Positions 49,293 through 60,567 are shown, counted from the stretch's first letter. The stretch is 64,000 bases of DNA from Aurelia coerulea (GCA_039566865.1 CM076949.1:15414501-15478500), one strand, 5' to 3'. The notes: generated by a model not told the origin, from the sequence alone. A program made the numbers and translations.

Positions 49293-50430
49293 TCACTTGT
49301 TTTTCTTCTTTCTTGGAGGACTCTTAGGTGAAGGGGACCTACTTCTGGACCTCCTTTGAAAGCTACCACGAGATGTTGAAACACGAAAACACTTGCTAGC
49401 AGTATGTGAGCCCTGACATAAACAGCAAACATGGCGGTATCTGCACGGGTCGAACCTGCAATCTCCTCGATTCCAAAAGACACAAATTCCTTGACTAGGT
49501 GATTCAATATTGCTTACAATTGGTTTCGAAGGAGAGGCCACTGAACTATTTGAGAACTTTTGGAAGACATTGGAGACAAAAAGATTCACATCAATATCGG
49601 ACCAAGTTGACAAAGGGATTTTCTGCCACCCTCTTGCGAAAAGCACGATCATAAGCCAACCATCCTTCGCCATAAGATTCTCTCTGGATTTTAGATATTT
49701 GCAAAAAGTAACCCATGAGCTGCCCAACTTTGCTCTGATTGAATTGGAGGTACAAGGAAGCAAACACGATCCATGCCTCGGCCCAGTCCTGAAAATTGCG
49801 AATTGGCTGCAACTCTGAATTTTTTTCGCATTTCAAAAGGCGCATTAACTGAGCCCCAACAGGTTCAACTGGGGGGAGTTTGTCCAAATTAGCTGGGCGC
49901 AAAAGGACCAAATCGACAAAAATGTTCTTCTTTACCATGTTTACAATGTAACCAGGTACAGGCGGCAGAATTTCAGCAACGGAAAAACCAGGCTGTGAAA
50001 TTTGGCTGGTGACAAAAAGTTGAGGATTCAACGCAAAAAGTTCTTTAGGAATATTCCAATTAGCTAGGCTTGGGACACTGGTGGACTGAGCTGAGGCTGA
50101 GCTCGTGGTCGGCTGACCCTGGAGGCTTGACGACAGAAAAACATTAGATTGACTAAGGCCAACTGAAGCCACGGGCAAAAATGAAGGGGCAAAGTTTTGG
50201 CTAAAAGCAGATTGACCTGAGCTCGTAGAAATAACGGATGCCTGTGAGCTTGTACCAGAGAACGATGTTGCATCTTGGTTTGAAACATTGACATCAGGCC
50301 CCCCCGAAGTCAAAAGACGCCCGACTGACTGCTGAATATTCGATATAGCTGATTCAAGAACCCCCAATCTTGCACCCATTAAATCTCCACCTGTCAAATT
50401 CGAGTTAGTCGAAGTATCTTCATCAGACAT
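49293..50430 (-). pseudogene. DIRS/Ngaro-like gag protein, one frameshift
   Basis: The frame begins MSDEDTSTNSNLTGGDLMGA (ATG at 50430). A Ser/Gln-rich region follows, then a conserved core, WNIPKELFALNPQLFVTSQI, LPPVPGYIVNMVKKNIFVDL and FQDWAEAWIVFASLYLQF. A one-base slip near 49615 moves the rest into 49293-49763: WSDIDVNLF, then a zinc-finger block CVFWNRGDCRFDPCRYRHVC with CCLCQGSHTASKC, and an Arg/Ser-Pro-Lys tail ending SPKSPPRKKKNK. CCCH-then-CCHC fingers with a basic tail are typical of gag in cnidarian DIRS/Ngaro elements (from memory of the family). It would bind element RNA and form particles. Apart from the slip it is well preserved. Confidence 0.75.
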
Positions 50431-50510
50431 GATAAATATAACACGAGAGAAAATAATTCAAATCAGAAAGCTCTCACCAAAGCAGTTCAATGACACGTCA
50501 CCGCACACAG

Positions 50511-50860
50511 CGAACTTGAATCGCAGAGCCACCTGCTGTCTCTGGCTGATGAAGATAGACAACGATAAACCAACACGTTTCACTTTTATACTAGCCACGA
50601 GAAAAAGGCAAAACTTCTGCTCCCAATGCACAAGACAGCAGGAAGTTACTCCTGAGAATAACAAACAATAATCAAAACAAACGGCTCATGAACTAACCGA
50701 CTGGTGTAAAGAGCGGAACGGAAGGCCATATGCTACGACGGCATGACTAAATTCCTTCAAAATAAACATGACATGTGCAGGGGCCTAGCCCCCCTCATAC
50801 CACACCATACAGACATCAAAGTTCCATTAACCGCGATAAAATTTCATTTGATCGCCATTT
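50511..50860 (-). repeat. Split direct repeat A1 (outer 5' end)
   Basis: A copy of A2, located 80 bp upstream of the gag start. Its outer edge at 50860 is cut off by LINE F, so the original flank is lost. Confidence 0.88.
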
Positions 50861-51546
50861 GTCATTTATAGAGGCTTATAATTCGGTGTATAATTATGAT
50901 CTTATAGGCATTGTTGAAACCCATCTTGACAACACCGTGGAGGAAGATAGACTGGCATTAGATGGCTATACGTTTATTAAAAATAACCATCCTACAAATG
51001 TGAAAAGGGGTGGTGTTGGGCTGTACATAAAAGATTCTCTTGCTTCGAAAAACCGTTCTGATTTAGTGACCCTCCCAGAATGTATTCTGTACGAAATTCA
51101 ATTAAACAGGAAAAAGTACTTCTTCGCCGTAATTTATAGAAGTCCAAGTCAGGGCCCGGAGGAATTTGATAACTTTACAATAAACTTTGAGTTGATGTTA
51201 TCCAAAATGCAAGCAGAAAATCCATTCTGCGTTATAATTACTGGGGATTTCAACTGTAGATCAACTCAGTGGTGGGAAAATGATATTGAAAATAACGAAG
51301 GAAAACTGTTCGAGCCACTAGCGTCTGACAATGGTCTTCATCAGTTGATATCAGAACCAACCCATTTGATGGGTGATTCCAAATCCTGTATTGATTTGAT
51401 ATTTACTGATCAGCCTAACCTCATCATCGAGTCTGGTGTCCATCCGTCACTACATGAGCAGTGCCACCATCAAATTGTTTACGGTAAATTATCTGTTTCA
51501 AACATTGCACGACCTCCATATACCCGCAAAATTTGGTATTACGATA
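50861..51546 (+). pseudogene. LINE F endonuclease domain
   Basis: The LINE part starts at LSFIEAYNSVYNYDLIGIVE (from 50861); codons before this belong to repeat A1. Further blocks are GYTFIKNNHPTNVKRGGVGL, AVIYRSPSQGPEEFDNF, IITGDFNCRSTQWW, LHQLISEPTHLMGDSKSCID and HPSLHEQCHHQIVYGKL. The catalytic D-N pair in GDFN and the E of VETHL are present. The frame runs into the foreign insertion at 51547 and stops at 51656. Confidence 0.87.
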
Positions 51547-52339
51547 ATGTAATCGTGACTGTGTGGTTCGGCGAGGTGACTTGCGTCCCTGCCATTGAAC
51601 CTGAAGACTTCGTTATTCTCCAAGCAAATATGTTTATAATGCTACACAAACAATAGTTACTTCGCGACTATCAAAACAAAGGATCTTATTGGTTGATGCA
51701 TGATCTTAATGTGTCAAATCTGATGTCAATGATAAACAATATTGCAACAAAAGAGTATGTTCTGGGGAATTCTAGCTAAAGGAATAATAGCAATTATTCT
51801 ACAACGACATGCAAAGGAATCCTTCAGTCTAATTATTCCTGTGATGACTGAAGATCTTAATCCGATCCAAAGATTAACTTGTTTCACATTCTTAATGGAC
51901 CATACAAACAAATATAAATGAATCTAGCAACTGTGGACTTCTGCAACTTTGTTGATCTAAGTTTAATTGGTTTCTAGGCGTTACCTCTACTCTTGCATAC
52001 TATGTGACGTTTTCTGTTTCTAAGGCTAGAGTAATTCTGTTGGCTCATCTTTCAGAGCATCCTAAATACGATACAACAAAAAGGCACTGCTCAGTCTCTC
52101 ACAAGCACTGACAGTCCTTGAATAATCTAACTCCAAAATGTATTACCTAGCTAGGGCATCAAACGGCTTCAAACACAACGTGGACACAAGTGCTTTCACA
52201 AGCTACTTGCACCAAGGAAAACTAATCGTCCGACCTTACTTAGCCTAACTTATCCGGTCACTAATTAAGGAAATATCTTCTGCAAATCATGAATAACTTT
52301 AGATAACTTTGGGGAACAACAAGATCGAAATTTTAGCTG
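51547..52339. mobile_element. 793-bp insertion of unknown type in LINE F
   Basis: The flanking 10-mers TATTACGATA (51537-51546) and TATTACAATA (52340-52349) differ at one base and mark a target duplication. Removing the insert rejoins the LINE linker (KIWYYD to ADFVAIRKSIEMFAW). I find no clear inverted ends, poly(A) or coding region. A short minus frame (51726-51911) is not convincing. Confidence 0.7.
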
Positions 52340-52349
52340 TATTACAATA

Positions 52350-54861
52350 AGGCAGACTTTGTAGCCATCAGGAAAAGCATTGAAATGTTTGCTTGGCACG
52401 AACAATTTGACAACATGACCTGCCCTAATGAACAGGTAAAACTACTCAACGAAGTTCTTTTCAACATTTATTAAAATTTCATCCCCAATAAAGTTAAAAC
52501 AATTAGGCCTTGTCAAGCTCCCTGGATAACGCAAGCCGTCAAAAAATTTCTAAGGAAAAAAAATCGTGCATATAAAACTTTTGTGAGGAATGGTCAGCCA
52601 GATGATATACAAAAGATGATATCTGAAGGCACAAGACTAATTGAGGAAGCCAAGCGGAATTATTTCCTAAAGGCTGGGAATACCTTAGCTAATCCTGGGA
52701 CAAGTAGTAAAACCTACTGGACCTTAATAAACACTGTTTTAAACAAAGTTAAGATTCCTATCATACCACCTCTTCTAGAGAGCGGGCTGTTTGTAACGGA
52801 TTTCACCGAAAAGGCACAGATATTTAACGACTATTTTATACTTCAATGCACGACCATTGACATAGGTAGTGAAATTCCCCAAGATTCTCCAGTAACTACG
52901 ACTCTGATAAGCGATTTCACCATCTCTGACGAAAAGATACTTAATATCATAAGATCGCTTAATCCCAATAAAGCACATGGCTGGGATGAAATATCTGTAA
53001 GGATGATAAAGTTGAGCGATGTTTCATTAGTTCTGCCACTCAAGATAATTTTCACAAACTGTTTGAGGCGTGGCCTATTTCCCAAAATTTGGAAATATGC
53101 AAACGTAGTGCCGGTTCATAAAAAAAATGAAAAAAATCTGAAGGGGAATTACCGCCCTATTTCTCTTTTACCAATCTTTGGGAAAATACTTGAAAAACTC
53201 ATATACGATTCTCTTTACTCGCATCTTGTATCACATGAACTTCTTAACCCAAATCAATCAGGTTTTCGCCCAGGTGACTCAACAATCAACCAGTTACTCT
53301 CAATAACACATACAATATTTCAAGCTTTTGACTGTAACCCTCCCCTTGATGTTCGTTCTGTGTATCTTGACATCTCTAAGGCATTTGATAGGGTATGGCA
53401 CGATGGTCTAATTTATAAATTAAAGCGATGTGGTGTCTCTGGACAACTTCTCTTTTTAATCCAAAGTTTTCTCAAGGATCGAAAGCAGAGGACTGTGCTG
53501 AATGGGCAGAGTTCTAATTGGGGAGATATTTCCGCAGGTGTGCCCCAGGGCTCTATTCTAGGTCCTTTGTTTTTCCTTGTGTATATAAATGACCTAGCTG
53601 TAGGCTTGAAGTGCAATGTTAAGTTATTTGCTGATGACACATCATTGTTTACAGTGGTAGGAGATTCCAATACAGCTGCAAATGACATGAACCATGACTT
53701 GAACTTGATAAGTCGGTGGGCTCACGCTTGGAGAATGTCCTTTAATCCTGATCCGCAGAAACAAGCTGTTGAATTAACATTTTCAAGGAAAAAGCTCGAA
53801 ATTGATCATCCAGTGATTCTTTTTAACAACGTACCTGTCAAGAAAGTAAATGAACACAAACATTTAGGATTTATCCTGGACTCAAAGCTGTCTTTCTCAG
53901 CTCATATCAAATCAGCGATCTCTAAAACGAGAAAGGGCATTGGTTTGCTAAAATATCTCTCCAAATACTTGCCAAGGCATACCCTAAATGAATTATATAA
54001 GCTCTATGTTCGACCCCACCTAGACTATGGTGATGCCATTTACCATATTCCTGCCAAAGTATGTGAATTCAGTCAACATATTATTATACCAAATTTAATG
54101 GAAAAGCTAGAGTCCGTACAGTATTCTGCTGCCTTAGCTGTGTCAGGTACATGGAGGGGAAAATCTCGAGAGAAGCTGTACGCAGAGCTTGGTTGGGAGT
54201 CACTGAGTTCCCGAAGATGGAGTAGACGCCTTACCTTTTCTACAAGTTTATAAATAATCTTAGTCCTGAGTATACAGTTGATCCAATTCCCCCTCTTCAT
54301 CAGTCGCAGTACCGTCTCCGCGGACAGGATGTCATTGGGCGACTAAAGGCAAGGACAGAAAAATTTAAGTCTTCCTTCTATCCAAACTGTTTATGCGAAT
54401 GGAATAAGCTTGAGCCTGAATTGAGACTTGCACCTTCTATTGCTGTTTTTAAGAAAAAGCTCTTATCAATAATCCGTCCCCCTGCAAAATCTGTATTTGG
54501 AATTCACGATCCCACAGGATTATCCTACCTAACACAACTCAGGGTTGGTCTCAGCAAGTTAAATCTCCATAAATTCAAGCATAATTTCAGAGATACCATA
54601 AACCCAATGTGCCCAACAAGCGATGGCATTGAAGACACGGAGCACTTTTTGTTGCTCTGCCCTTCTTTTGATGTTCAACGACAAAATCTTCTCGCTGAAA
54701 TTGTTGAATTATTACGACCATATGTACAAATCACCAATCTTTCAAATCATTCCTTGACGCAGCTTTTATTGTATGGTGATGAAGACCTTTCTAATGAGTT
54801 GAATAGAAATGTACTCGAATTAACTTTACGCTTCATCCACGAAACTGGTCGGTTTGATTAA
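52350..54861 (+). pseudogene. LINE F reverse transcriptase and C-terminus, nearly open
   Basis: The long frame 52583-54253 has NPNKAHGWDEISVRMIKLSD, NYRPISLLPIFGKILEKLIY, YLDISKAFDRVWHDGL, SAGVPQGSILGPLFFLVYIN and the catalytic LFADDTSLFTVV, then KHLGFILDSKLSFSAH and LYVRPHLDYGDAIYHIP. One slip at about 54237 shifts the rest, which ends at 54861 with SDGIEDTEHFLLLCPSFDVQ, the C-terminal H-x4-C knuckle. A single stop at about 52473 interrupts the linker upstream. It is the second best-preserved RT here. Confidence 0.88.
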
Positions 54862-55271
54862 GATCTATTGAGAATTTAGCCATGCACTAAGCAATCACCA
54901 AGTCCCGTACCGTTAGTGTTTCTTTTCCTTGTAAATTCTGTTTCACATCAGATGGTCAGGCATTTTACTTACCTAAATCTACCCCAATGAGTTGCACTCG
55001 TTGCATCAACAAATTCATCGCAACACTGACCTGACATCTGGAGTGAAACTGAATCCAGTATAGTATCCTTTAATTTATAAATTGTTCGTAGTGTGATTGT
55101 ATACGGTTTAACGTTTCGTGTTTTTAGATATTGGCCATGGGGTAGTCATAGTCTTTCGCTCCCCACGGTATCGTACTTGTAGTGTCGTATAGTAATTAGA
55201 ATTAGGTATAGTAGAATGTAAAGTATCTTGTAAAATTTAATATTTGAATAAAAAAAAAAAAAAAAAAAAAA
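54862..55271 (+). terminator. LINE F 3' UTR with AATAAA and poly(A)
   Basis: A 385-bp untranslated region ends in TATTTGAATAAAAAA. AATAAA at 55247-55252 immediately precedes and merges with the A-run to 55271. Confidence 0.75.
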
Positions 55272-55383
55272 TGCTTGCCTTTAGCGACAAGGAAACCTTT
55301 ATCGTTTGTGACATTTATGCTATAAATCAGCGAACGCGGAAAATTTTTGAAGAAAGATCCTTTACTTTGGCTTAGAATGCATC
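55272..55383 (-). repeat. Single S123 satellite unit
   Basis: This unit matches the CGAACGCGG-type monomer of the array at 44.5-44.8 kb, from ATGCTTGCCTTTAGCGACAA to CTTTGGCTTAGAATGCATC. It directly follows the LINE F poly(A). Confidence 0.88.
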
Positions 55384-55996
55384 ACGGACTTTTAGTTTTA
55401 AGTATAGGCGTAATCTTAAGAACAACGACTTCTTTACCGCCGAGCCTAGCAAAAGCGACTTGCTTTAGTGTGTTTGTCCTCTAAGAAGGTTTTCCCTTAT
55501 TATCATAGTGTCAGCAGTGTTAGCTTTTGGTAGAAGCGTGTACCACCTTTGATGGATAATATTTGTAACCCATGTCTCCTTTCTTTTTTGGGATTCATAC
55601 ACAAGTGTATGTTTTCCAACGCCACACAACTACCACCACCGGCACCCCAGTGCCAGGTTGGAGTTTTTGAGTATTTGTAACAGCATTGTTCCTTTGGGAC
55701 AATCTTTTCACAACAAACACCTTTCATTTTGTGTTAGACCACTTTTTACAAGCCAATGATTGCTTGCCCCTAAAAATGGAAGCCTGTGCAATTTTGTAAT
55801 GCATCTAAGAAATTTTTTTAAATGCCATCCTCTGCTTTGGCTTAGAACGACTCTCCCAGTTATTGTCAAGCACTTCTTGTGAATATTCTAAATGTCGTCA
55901 TTGGTCGACCTTTGCCCAAAACATTTAAAATCGGACCAACTTTGATTCAAACTATTGTGGACCTTTCGAGATTCGTCGTGGTTGGTCGGTCCATCA

Positions 55997-56061
55997 AAAA
56001 GTCGGTCCACGAAGTCGGTCCACGAAGTTGGTCCATCCGATTTTGTCGTGGACCGACTTTT
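55997..56061. repeat. 16-bp perfect inverted repeat
   Basis: AAAAGTCGGTCCACGA (55997-56012) and TCGTGGACCGACTTTT (56046-56061) are exact complements around a 33-base loop that repeats GTCGGTCCACGAAG. Confidence 0.85.
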
Positions 56062-56720
56062 CCCTTTTCAGAAAATTTTTGGACCGACTCCGAAATTATT
56101 GGGGGGTGTCTCACCCCCCCACACCCCCCTAATGTGCGCCCCTGTCAGCGATTTTATGAAAAAGGGGTGATATTTCCCATAGAGTCAGTCGGAGAAAAGG
56201 GGTTAATTTGAAAGGTTCCTTCAGAGATAGAGGGTATGAAGTAGTTTCTATGGACAAGCATGATATACACCAGGTAATAGGAGTGCAGGTGCCGGGCGTT
56301 TAACTAAGAAAAGGACTATTTTTTATTTTTCCAATCCCCCCAATTATTGTTATATCGAACCACCAGCCCTCCCCCCGATTATCCTTCCCCCCGTTTATTC
56401 GGCACTGCAGAGTATACAGAAGATACACTTCAACAAGTTAAAAACTGCTGTTATCAATGAGTATCCTGTGTATACAGACAGTAAACTTCAGGGTTGCCAG
56501 ACTTGAATCCTAAAGATACGCCAAAAGTGCTAAAAAATCAAGCCAGATGGCTGGAAAAAAAGCCAAAATTAAACAATTTTCGCATGGCGTCATCGTTTCC
56601 ATTATTGTGCATGCCGACTAATTTTTACTGCGCATTACAAAATTGGCTTTCCTCACCACGCATGCCCAAACAAGGCAATTTTTGTGTTTACCTGTAGTCG
56701 TACACTCATTACAAAAATCC

Positions 56721-56792
56721 TAGCCTGCGTGCAGCCTCAACTCCTCCTCAAAGGAAATTCCTTTGAGAGGAGTTGAGGCTGCACGCAGGCTA
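56721..56792. repeat. 72-bp near-perfect palindrome
   Basis: The arms begin TAGCCTGCGTGCAGCCTCAA and end TTGAGGCTGCACGCAGGCTA. They differ by a one-base indel within 35-36 bp and almost meet at GGAAATTCC. This is likely a collapsed MITE (two terminal repeats without a centre). Confidence 0.88.
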
Positions 56793-57411
56793 AAAAATCC
56801 CTGCAACTGAACGAAACAAGAGACTTTTCGAATAAGCCTACCTGTGTCGGTGAACTAAATATGGCATCCAGGGAGGGCCTAATTTACTACAATGGTGCCT
56901 TATTACAACCAAAAGGACTTAGAAACAAGAAATTTTGAAAGGAAAATATGAATTTAAAAAAGCCAAAAATAAGCCAAAATTAAGAAAAAGGCCAAATTCA
57001 AATTTTCCAAGCCAGACAGGTTGAAAAAAAGCTAAAATTGTGAAATTTGGCCCTGCAGTAATCCAGAGAAGGAAAGTAAAACATCCGTTTATTTGTAATG
57101 AGAGATGAGAGTCAGGCCTGAGTTCCGCTGAACAGTGTTGCTTTTAAATGGCTTTTGTCTCGATTGATTCCGTTTGTGCAAACAACAGTTCTTCCAGATT
57201 TCATTTTCCTGTCCGACATGCAAGGAATCCCAATTTCTTTGAACTCGTACGTCAAGACATATTTGCCAATTAATGTTGACAAATACACAATATGGATCGA
57301 CAGTAGATCACGTGATAAAGTGTGGAAGAAAATGTTTTGGTTCGATCTCCCCATCCGGCAGCAGCAACAACAACACGGTCGCGCAAGGCTAGAAGGCCCC
57401 ACTTCGTGGGG

Positions 57412-57835
57412 CAATCAATCGATGTTTGCTTATGCAGTAAAGCTAACATGAGACTAAAGAAAAAACCAATGGCTATAATAATGTTTCAATGAATGGTGGC
57501 TGCAGCACTAATATAGTGCTCTGATAGAAGTTAATAGCAGAACTAAAGTTCTGAAGAATGATCAGTGCAATACTCTTTAAACACTTAATTGTAGCCACTA
57601 AGTTACTTTAATCCCCACTTTCTATGTGAAAAAATTGTTTTCCTACAGAAAATAGACATTTGATTAATAGATAATTGTTATTGCGGGAAAGCTTACATGA
57701 GACTAAAGAGAAAACTAATATCCATGGTAAAGTTTCTAAGAATAGTAGCTGCATCACTAAACTAGTGCTCTGAAAAGAACTAAAGTTCTAAAGAATATTG
57801 AGTGCAATACTCTTTAAACACTTAATTGTAGCTAC
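57412..57835 (+). repeat. S248 satellite fragment, about 1.7 units
   Basis: It begins ATCGATGTTTGCTTATGCAG right after a GGCCCCACTTCGTGGGGC hairpin (57396-57413) and carries the full S248 motif series twice. It is cut at TTGTAGCTAC by the BEL-1 LTR. Confidence 0.87.
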
Positions 57836-58228
57836 TGTTCAGAAGACAAACAATCGATACACTCATTTTTGTAATTGTCCGTTGGGGCAATACTTGAAAA
57901 ACTTGTTTACGGGTTTAGAAACAATAGTTGTTTACGCAAAGTTGTTTTTAATTAAAGTTGTTTACCAAAAATCGGACAAAAGATGTTTTTGCCAAGAAAG
58001 TTGTTTTGCGTTAAATTGGACAATGGTCGGTTAATAGATAGTGGTAATGAATCTTTAGAGGACAGTATTTATTAATGCCTTGCGTAATGGACAATGAAAC
58101 TAGTGACAATATTTTGAAGTTGTTTACGTCGTTAGAACAGTATAAATTAGGTTCGTATTCGTAGTTAGTTAGTTAGTTTTTAGCCTTCGGGCTGAAAGGA
58201 TCAAAAGTCGCGGACGGTCTTCCAAACA
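57836..58228 (+). repeat. BEL-1 5' LTR (candidate)
   Basis: The sequence leaves the S248 satellite abruptly at TGTTCAGAAG and ends CTTCCAAACA, two bases before a TGG primer-binding site. This gives a 393-bp TG...CA segment in the right place before gag. A short TTAGTTAGTTAGTT repeat lies near 58160. The matching 3' LTR is not in the window, so the call rests on position and ends. Confidence 0.6.
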
Positions 58229-58230
58229 TT

Positions 58231-58248
58231 TGGTAGCAGAGGGTAGTT
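58231..58248 (+). promoter_or_regulatory. BEL-1 primer-binding site
   Basis: TGGTAGCAGAGGGTAGTT follows the LTR end after two T. The TGG start (complement of tRNA CCA) and spacing of about 50 bp to the gag ATG fit a minus-strand primer site. The tRNA cannot be named by eye. Confidence 0.5.
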
Positions 58249-58295
58249 TTGCCGTGGACAAACTTGGACAGAGGAAGGCCAATTGACGAGAAGCA

Positions 58296-59938
58296 TGACT
58301 TCAAACGCAGGTGAAGAAGGAAGGACAGAAGATGGAATCTGGAGAGGGGAAGACGAGGAAGATTTGGAAGAAAATTTGGAAAGCTTGAAGCAAGAAAAAG
58401 CAAAAGCAAAGTCGGCGTTCACACGTGCAAGAAAGCAGTTGTTGGAACTGGTGGAAGAATTGGATCTACCAAGCAGACGTCAGGTTCGAGATGGGCAAAC
58501 GAAATTGGACAGCACACAAGAAAGGGCACTGAAGATCATGATCGCACTGTCAGAGCACTATCAATGGCAGGAGAACGGAAGAGCAAGACCAGTGGCGGAC
58601 TGGCCCACCGGGATACCGGGAAATTTCCCGGTGGGCCCTTGTCAAGACAATAGCCACTTTTTGTCCAAGGCCCTTTGGACACAAATACTTGCTGGCGGCC
58701 CACAGTACAAAAATTTGCACTTGTAAATGATATCTTAACACTTTTCAATCAAGCCCATCTAAGTAGAATTTGCCTTAATTTTTTCAGCTCGCTTCGCTCG
58801 CACTTCACGACGTATGCATTCCTGGCTACTGTCAGCCACTTTGCAGAACTTTGTATGCCAGTGGCATGGTGCGGCCATGGATGGGGATGGGGATGGGGGC
58901 ATTTGCCACCCCCTACTCCTGTCAAAAGATGATACTCGAGATTCTTTCAAAAACGAGGAGAAATTAGTTTGTATAGGTAGGGAAGGGTAGGAATCTATCC
59001 GAAAAATACTGGAGAGTGACTGGGGGCATTGGGAGAGTCGTTCTAAGCCAAAGTAGAGGTACGCCTTTTACAAAATTTTCCCAGTCGAACTATGATAAAT
59101 TATGACAAACCATGATAGCCTTGAAAAAAGAAAATTACACAATAGAAAGTTATGTTTCCTCAAAATTTTTACTGGGGATGCTAATTTGAAAAAACAATTG
59201 TTACGAAATGATCAAATTATATTTTCGCACTGCTAACATTAGATTGCGAGAAGTGTTCTAAACCAAAGTAGAAGCCGTACCCTCAAAAATTTTCTCCCCT
59301 GGACCCTCTTATTTCAATACCCTACCACTTGATTTGTCATGGCTGTTGTATGCTTTATTTAGGCTCTCATTACCTCCACATGAAAACACGTTCTTTGAAG
59401 TTAAACGAAGTGGTGCATTCAGCTCATTTCGCTTGCTTCTTTCTTTCTAGCTGTGTCATCGTCAGACGAGAATTTGATAAATAACTATAATTTGTTTTAG
59501 AGCTGCCACAAAACTCTCCGTCGCTTGTGAATTGAATTCACTTTTTCCAAAACATCTCATTTCACTTGACTGCTTGAAGGCTCATTCGATATCCAACTAA
59601 GGATGGATTTTTCAAAAGTAAGGGTGCTCAGCGGTATTGTAAAGGGCATGGTCTTAAAAATTTTCCTGGACCGAGGCCCTGGCCCTCATTTCACTTGATT
59701 TGCCCAACGTTGCCTCTTTTTAAGGTTAAAATCTGGCTACACCAATGGAAACCCTACGAAGTAACTTTTCAAGCATGCTAGCTAGTTTACAATATAATTT
59801 GAACTTCTTCAAATGTTGGGGCCCCTATCAGCAAATTTCCCGGTAAGGAATTGATGCCTCAGTCCGCCCCTGAGCAAGACAAAAGTCACTCAGGAAATGG
59901 AGCAATTGGTGCAAGAATTCGAAGAGGCACACAACAGT
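58296..59938 (+). pseudogene. BEL-1 gag N-terminus, split by a hAT element
   Basis: From the ATG at 58296 (or 58283) the frame encodes an acidic, helical N-terminus: EDLEENLESLKQEKAKAKSA, FTRARKQLLELVEELDLPSR and DSTQERALKIMIALSEHYQ. This matches the coiled N-terminal region of BEL/Pao gag. It is interrupted at 58590 by a 1.3-kb hAT element and resumes at 59873 with KTKVTQEMEQLVQEFEEAHN in a shifted frame. It is then cut at 59938 by LINE H sequence. Nothing downstream of BEL-1 is recognisable. Confidence 0.72.
58590..59872. mobile_element. hAT-type non-autonomous element, 1.28 kb, 8-bp TSD
   Basis: AGCAAGAC is duplicated at 58582-58589 and 59873-59880. The ends CAGTGGCGGAC and GTCCGCCCCTG are inverted with one mismatch. 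Both features are hAT hallmarks. A palindrome CCACCGGGATACCGGG..CCCGGTGG lies near the left end. The interior has no transposase. At 59031-59059 and 59251-59280 it has two copies of a motif (TTCTAAGCCAAAGTAGAGG) related to satellite S123. Confidence 0.87.
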
Positions 59939-60567
59939 CTCCTCTTATATTCGTGGGTTCGTCAATCAATTGATATAGATTATTAGTTTCAATGAGTTCA
60001 TCTAAGTCATTCCCCTCAGGTTGTTCAGTGTTCCCATGCCACCATTGGGACGATCTACAATTAAAATCTCCAGTTAATATAAAGGCATGCGGTTTTTCTG
60101 TCTTCAGTTTATTGATAACAGACTGTATAACTTATCTGTAAACAATGCAAATGTCTCGCTGTCTTGGCTAGGGCTACGATAAACAGTTACAAAGAATATT
60201 TACTTGCCACCAAGTTTAGCTTCAGTTACGATCATTTCTTGCAACAACTCGAATTCTTTTCTGCGTTTAATGGCAACCGGTCCCGAAAATATATGGAGAC
60301 ACCCCCAATTTTGGTGTTGCTTGGGTGGTCATTGCGGTATATTTCTTTACTATATCCTTCAATACTAATTTCCTCATTGCCAATTGTGCTATTCAACCTG
60401 GTCTCTGAGAGGGCTATGATATCAAAGTGATGAACTGAATTGTAAGCTTCAAGCAAAGAGATTCTGATTTTATCTCTCGTGCAAATACTTTTCAGATTCC
60501 AGTGCAGAAATTTGAAAATCTTATTATGATCGGGTCCAGGATTTGTTTCAATATCCCCGCAAAGCAA
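59939..60567 (-). pseudogene. LINE H 2A-like site and endonuclease N-terminal half
   Basis: The frame starts LLCGDIETNPGPDHNKIFKF, where DIETNPGP matches the 2A consensus D-x-E-x-N-P-G-P that causes ribosome skipping. The endonuclease follows: FLHWNLKSICTRDKIRISLL, FDIIALSETRLNS, HPSNTKIGGVSIYFRD. After a frame break at 60232 it continues to GDFNCRS (about 60050) and NNLYQLIDEPTNIR (about 59945). The catalytic E of SETRL and N of NLKS are kept. The domain is cut before its last catalytic motif. Confidence 0.82.

Larger units (their letters stand above)
50861..55271 (+). mobile_element. LINE F, 5'-truncated, poly(A)-tailed
   Basis: This plus-strand element of the E/F/H family begins in the endonuclease right at the edge of repeat A1 and ends in a 20-odd-A tail at 55250-55271. 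A 793-bp insertion (51547-52339) splits the endonuclease-RT linker. The 3' flank is a lone S123 unit and the 5' flank is A1. I see no target duplication, so a deletion may have accompanied the insertion. Confidence 0.9.
55384..57411. other. Noncoding stretch with hairpins
   Basis: No gene is recognised; frames at 55503-55727, 55879-56211 and 57155-57451 lack known domains. At 55831-55860 the motif CTTTGGCTTAGAACGACTCT relates to S123. Two strong hairpins are listed separately. A segment from about 56490 (CAGGGTTGCCAGACTTG) to 57055 (TTTGGCCCTG) with repeated AAAGCCAAAA could be a decayed hAT element, but its ends share only CAGGG. Confidence 0.45.

Noticed and set aside
56490..57055. hAT element with CAGGG ends
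   Set aside because: The ends match over only five bases and the flanks give no convincing 8-bp duplication.
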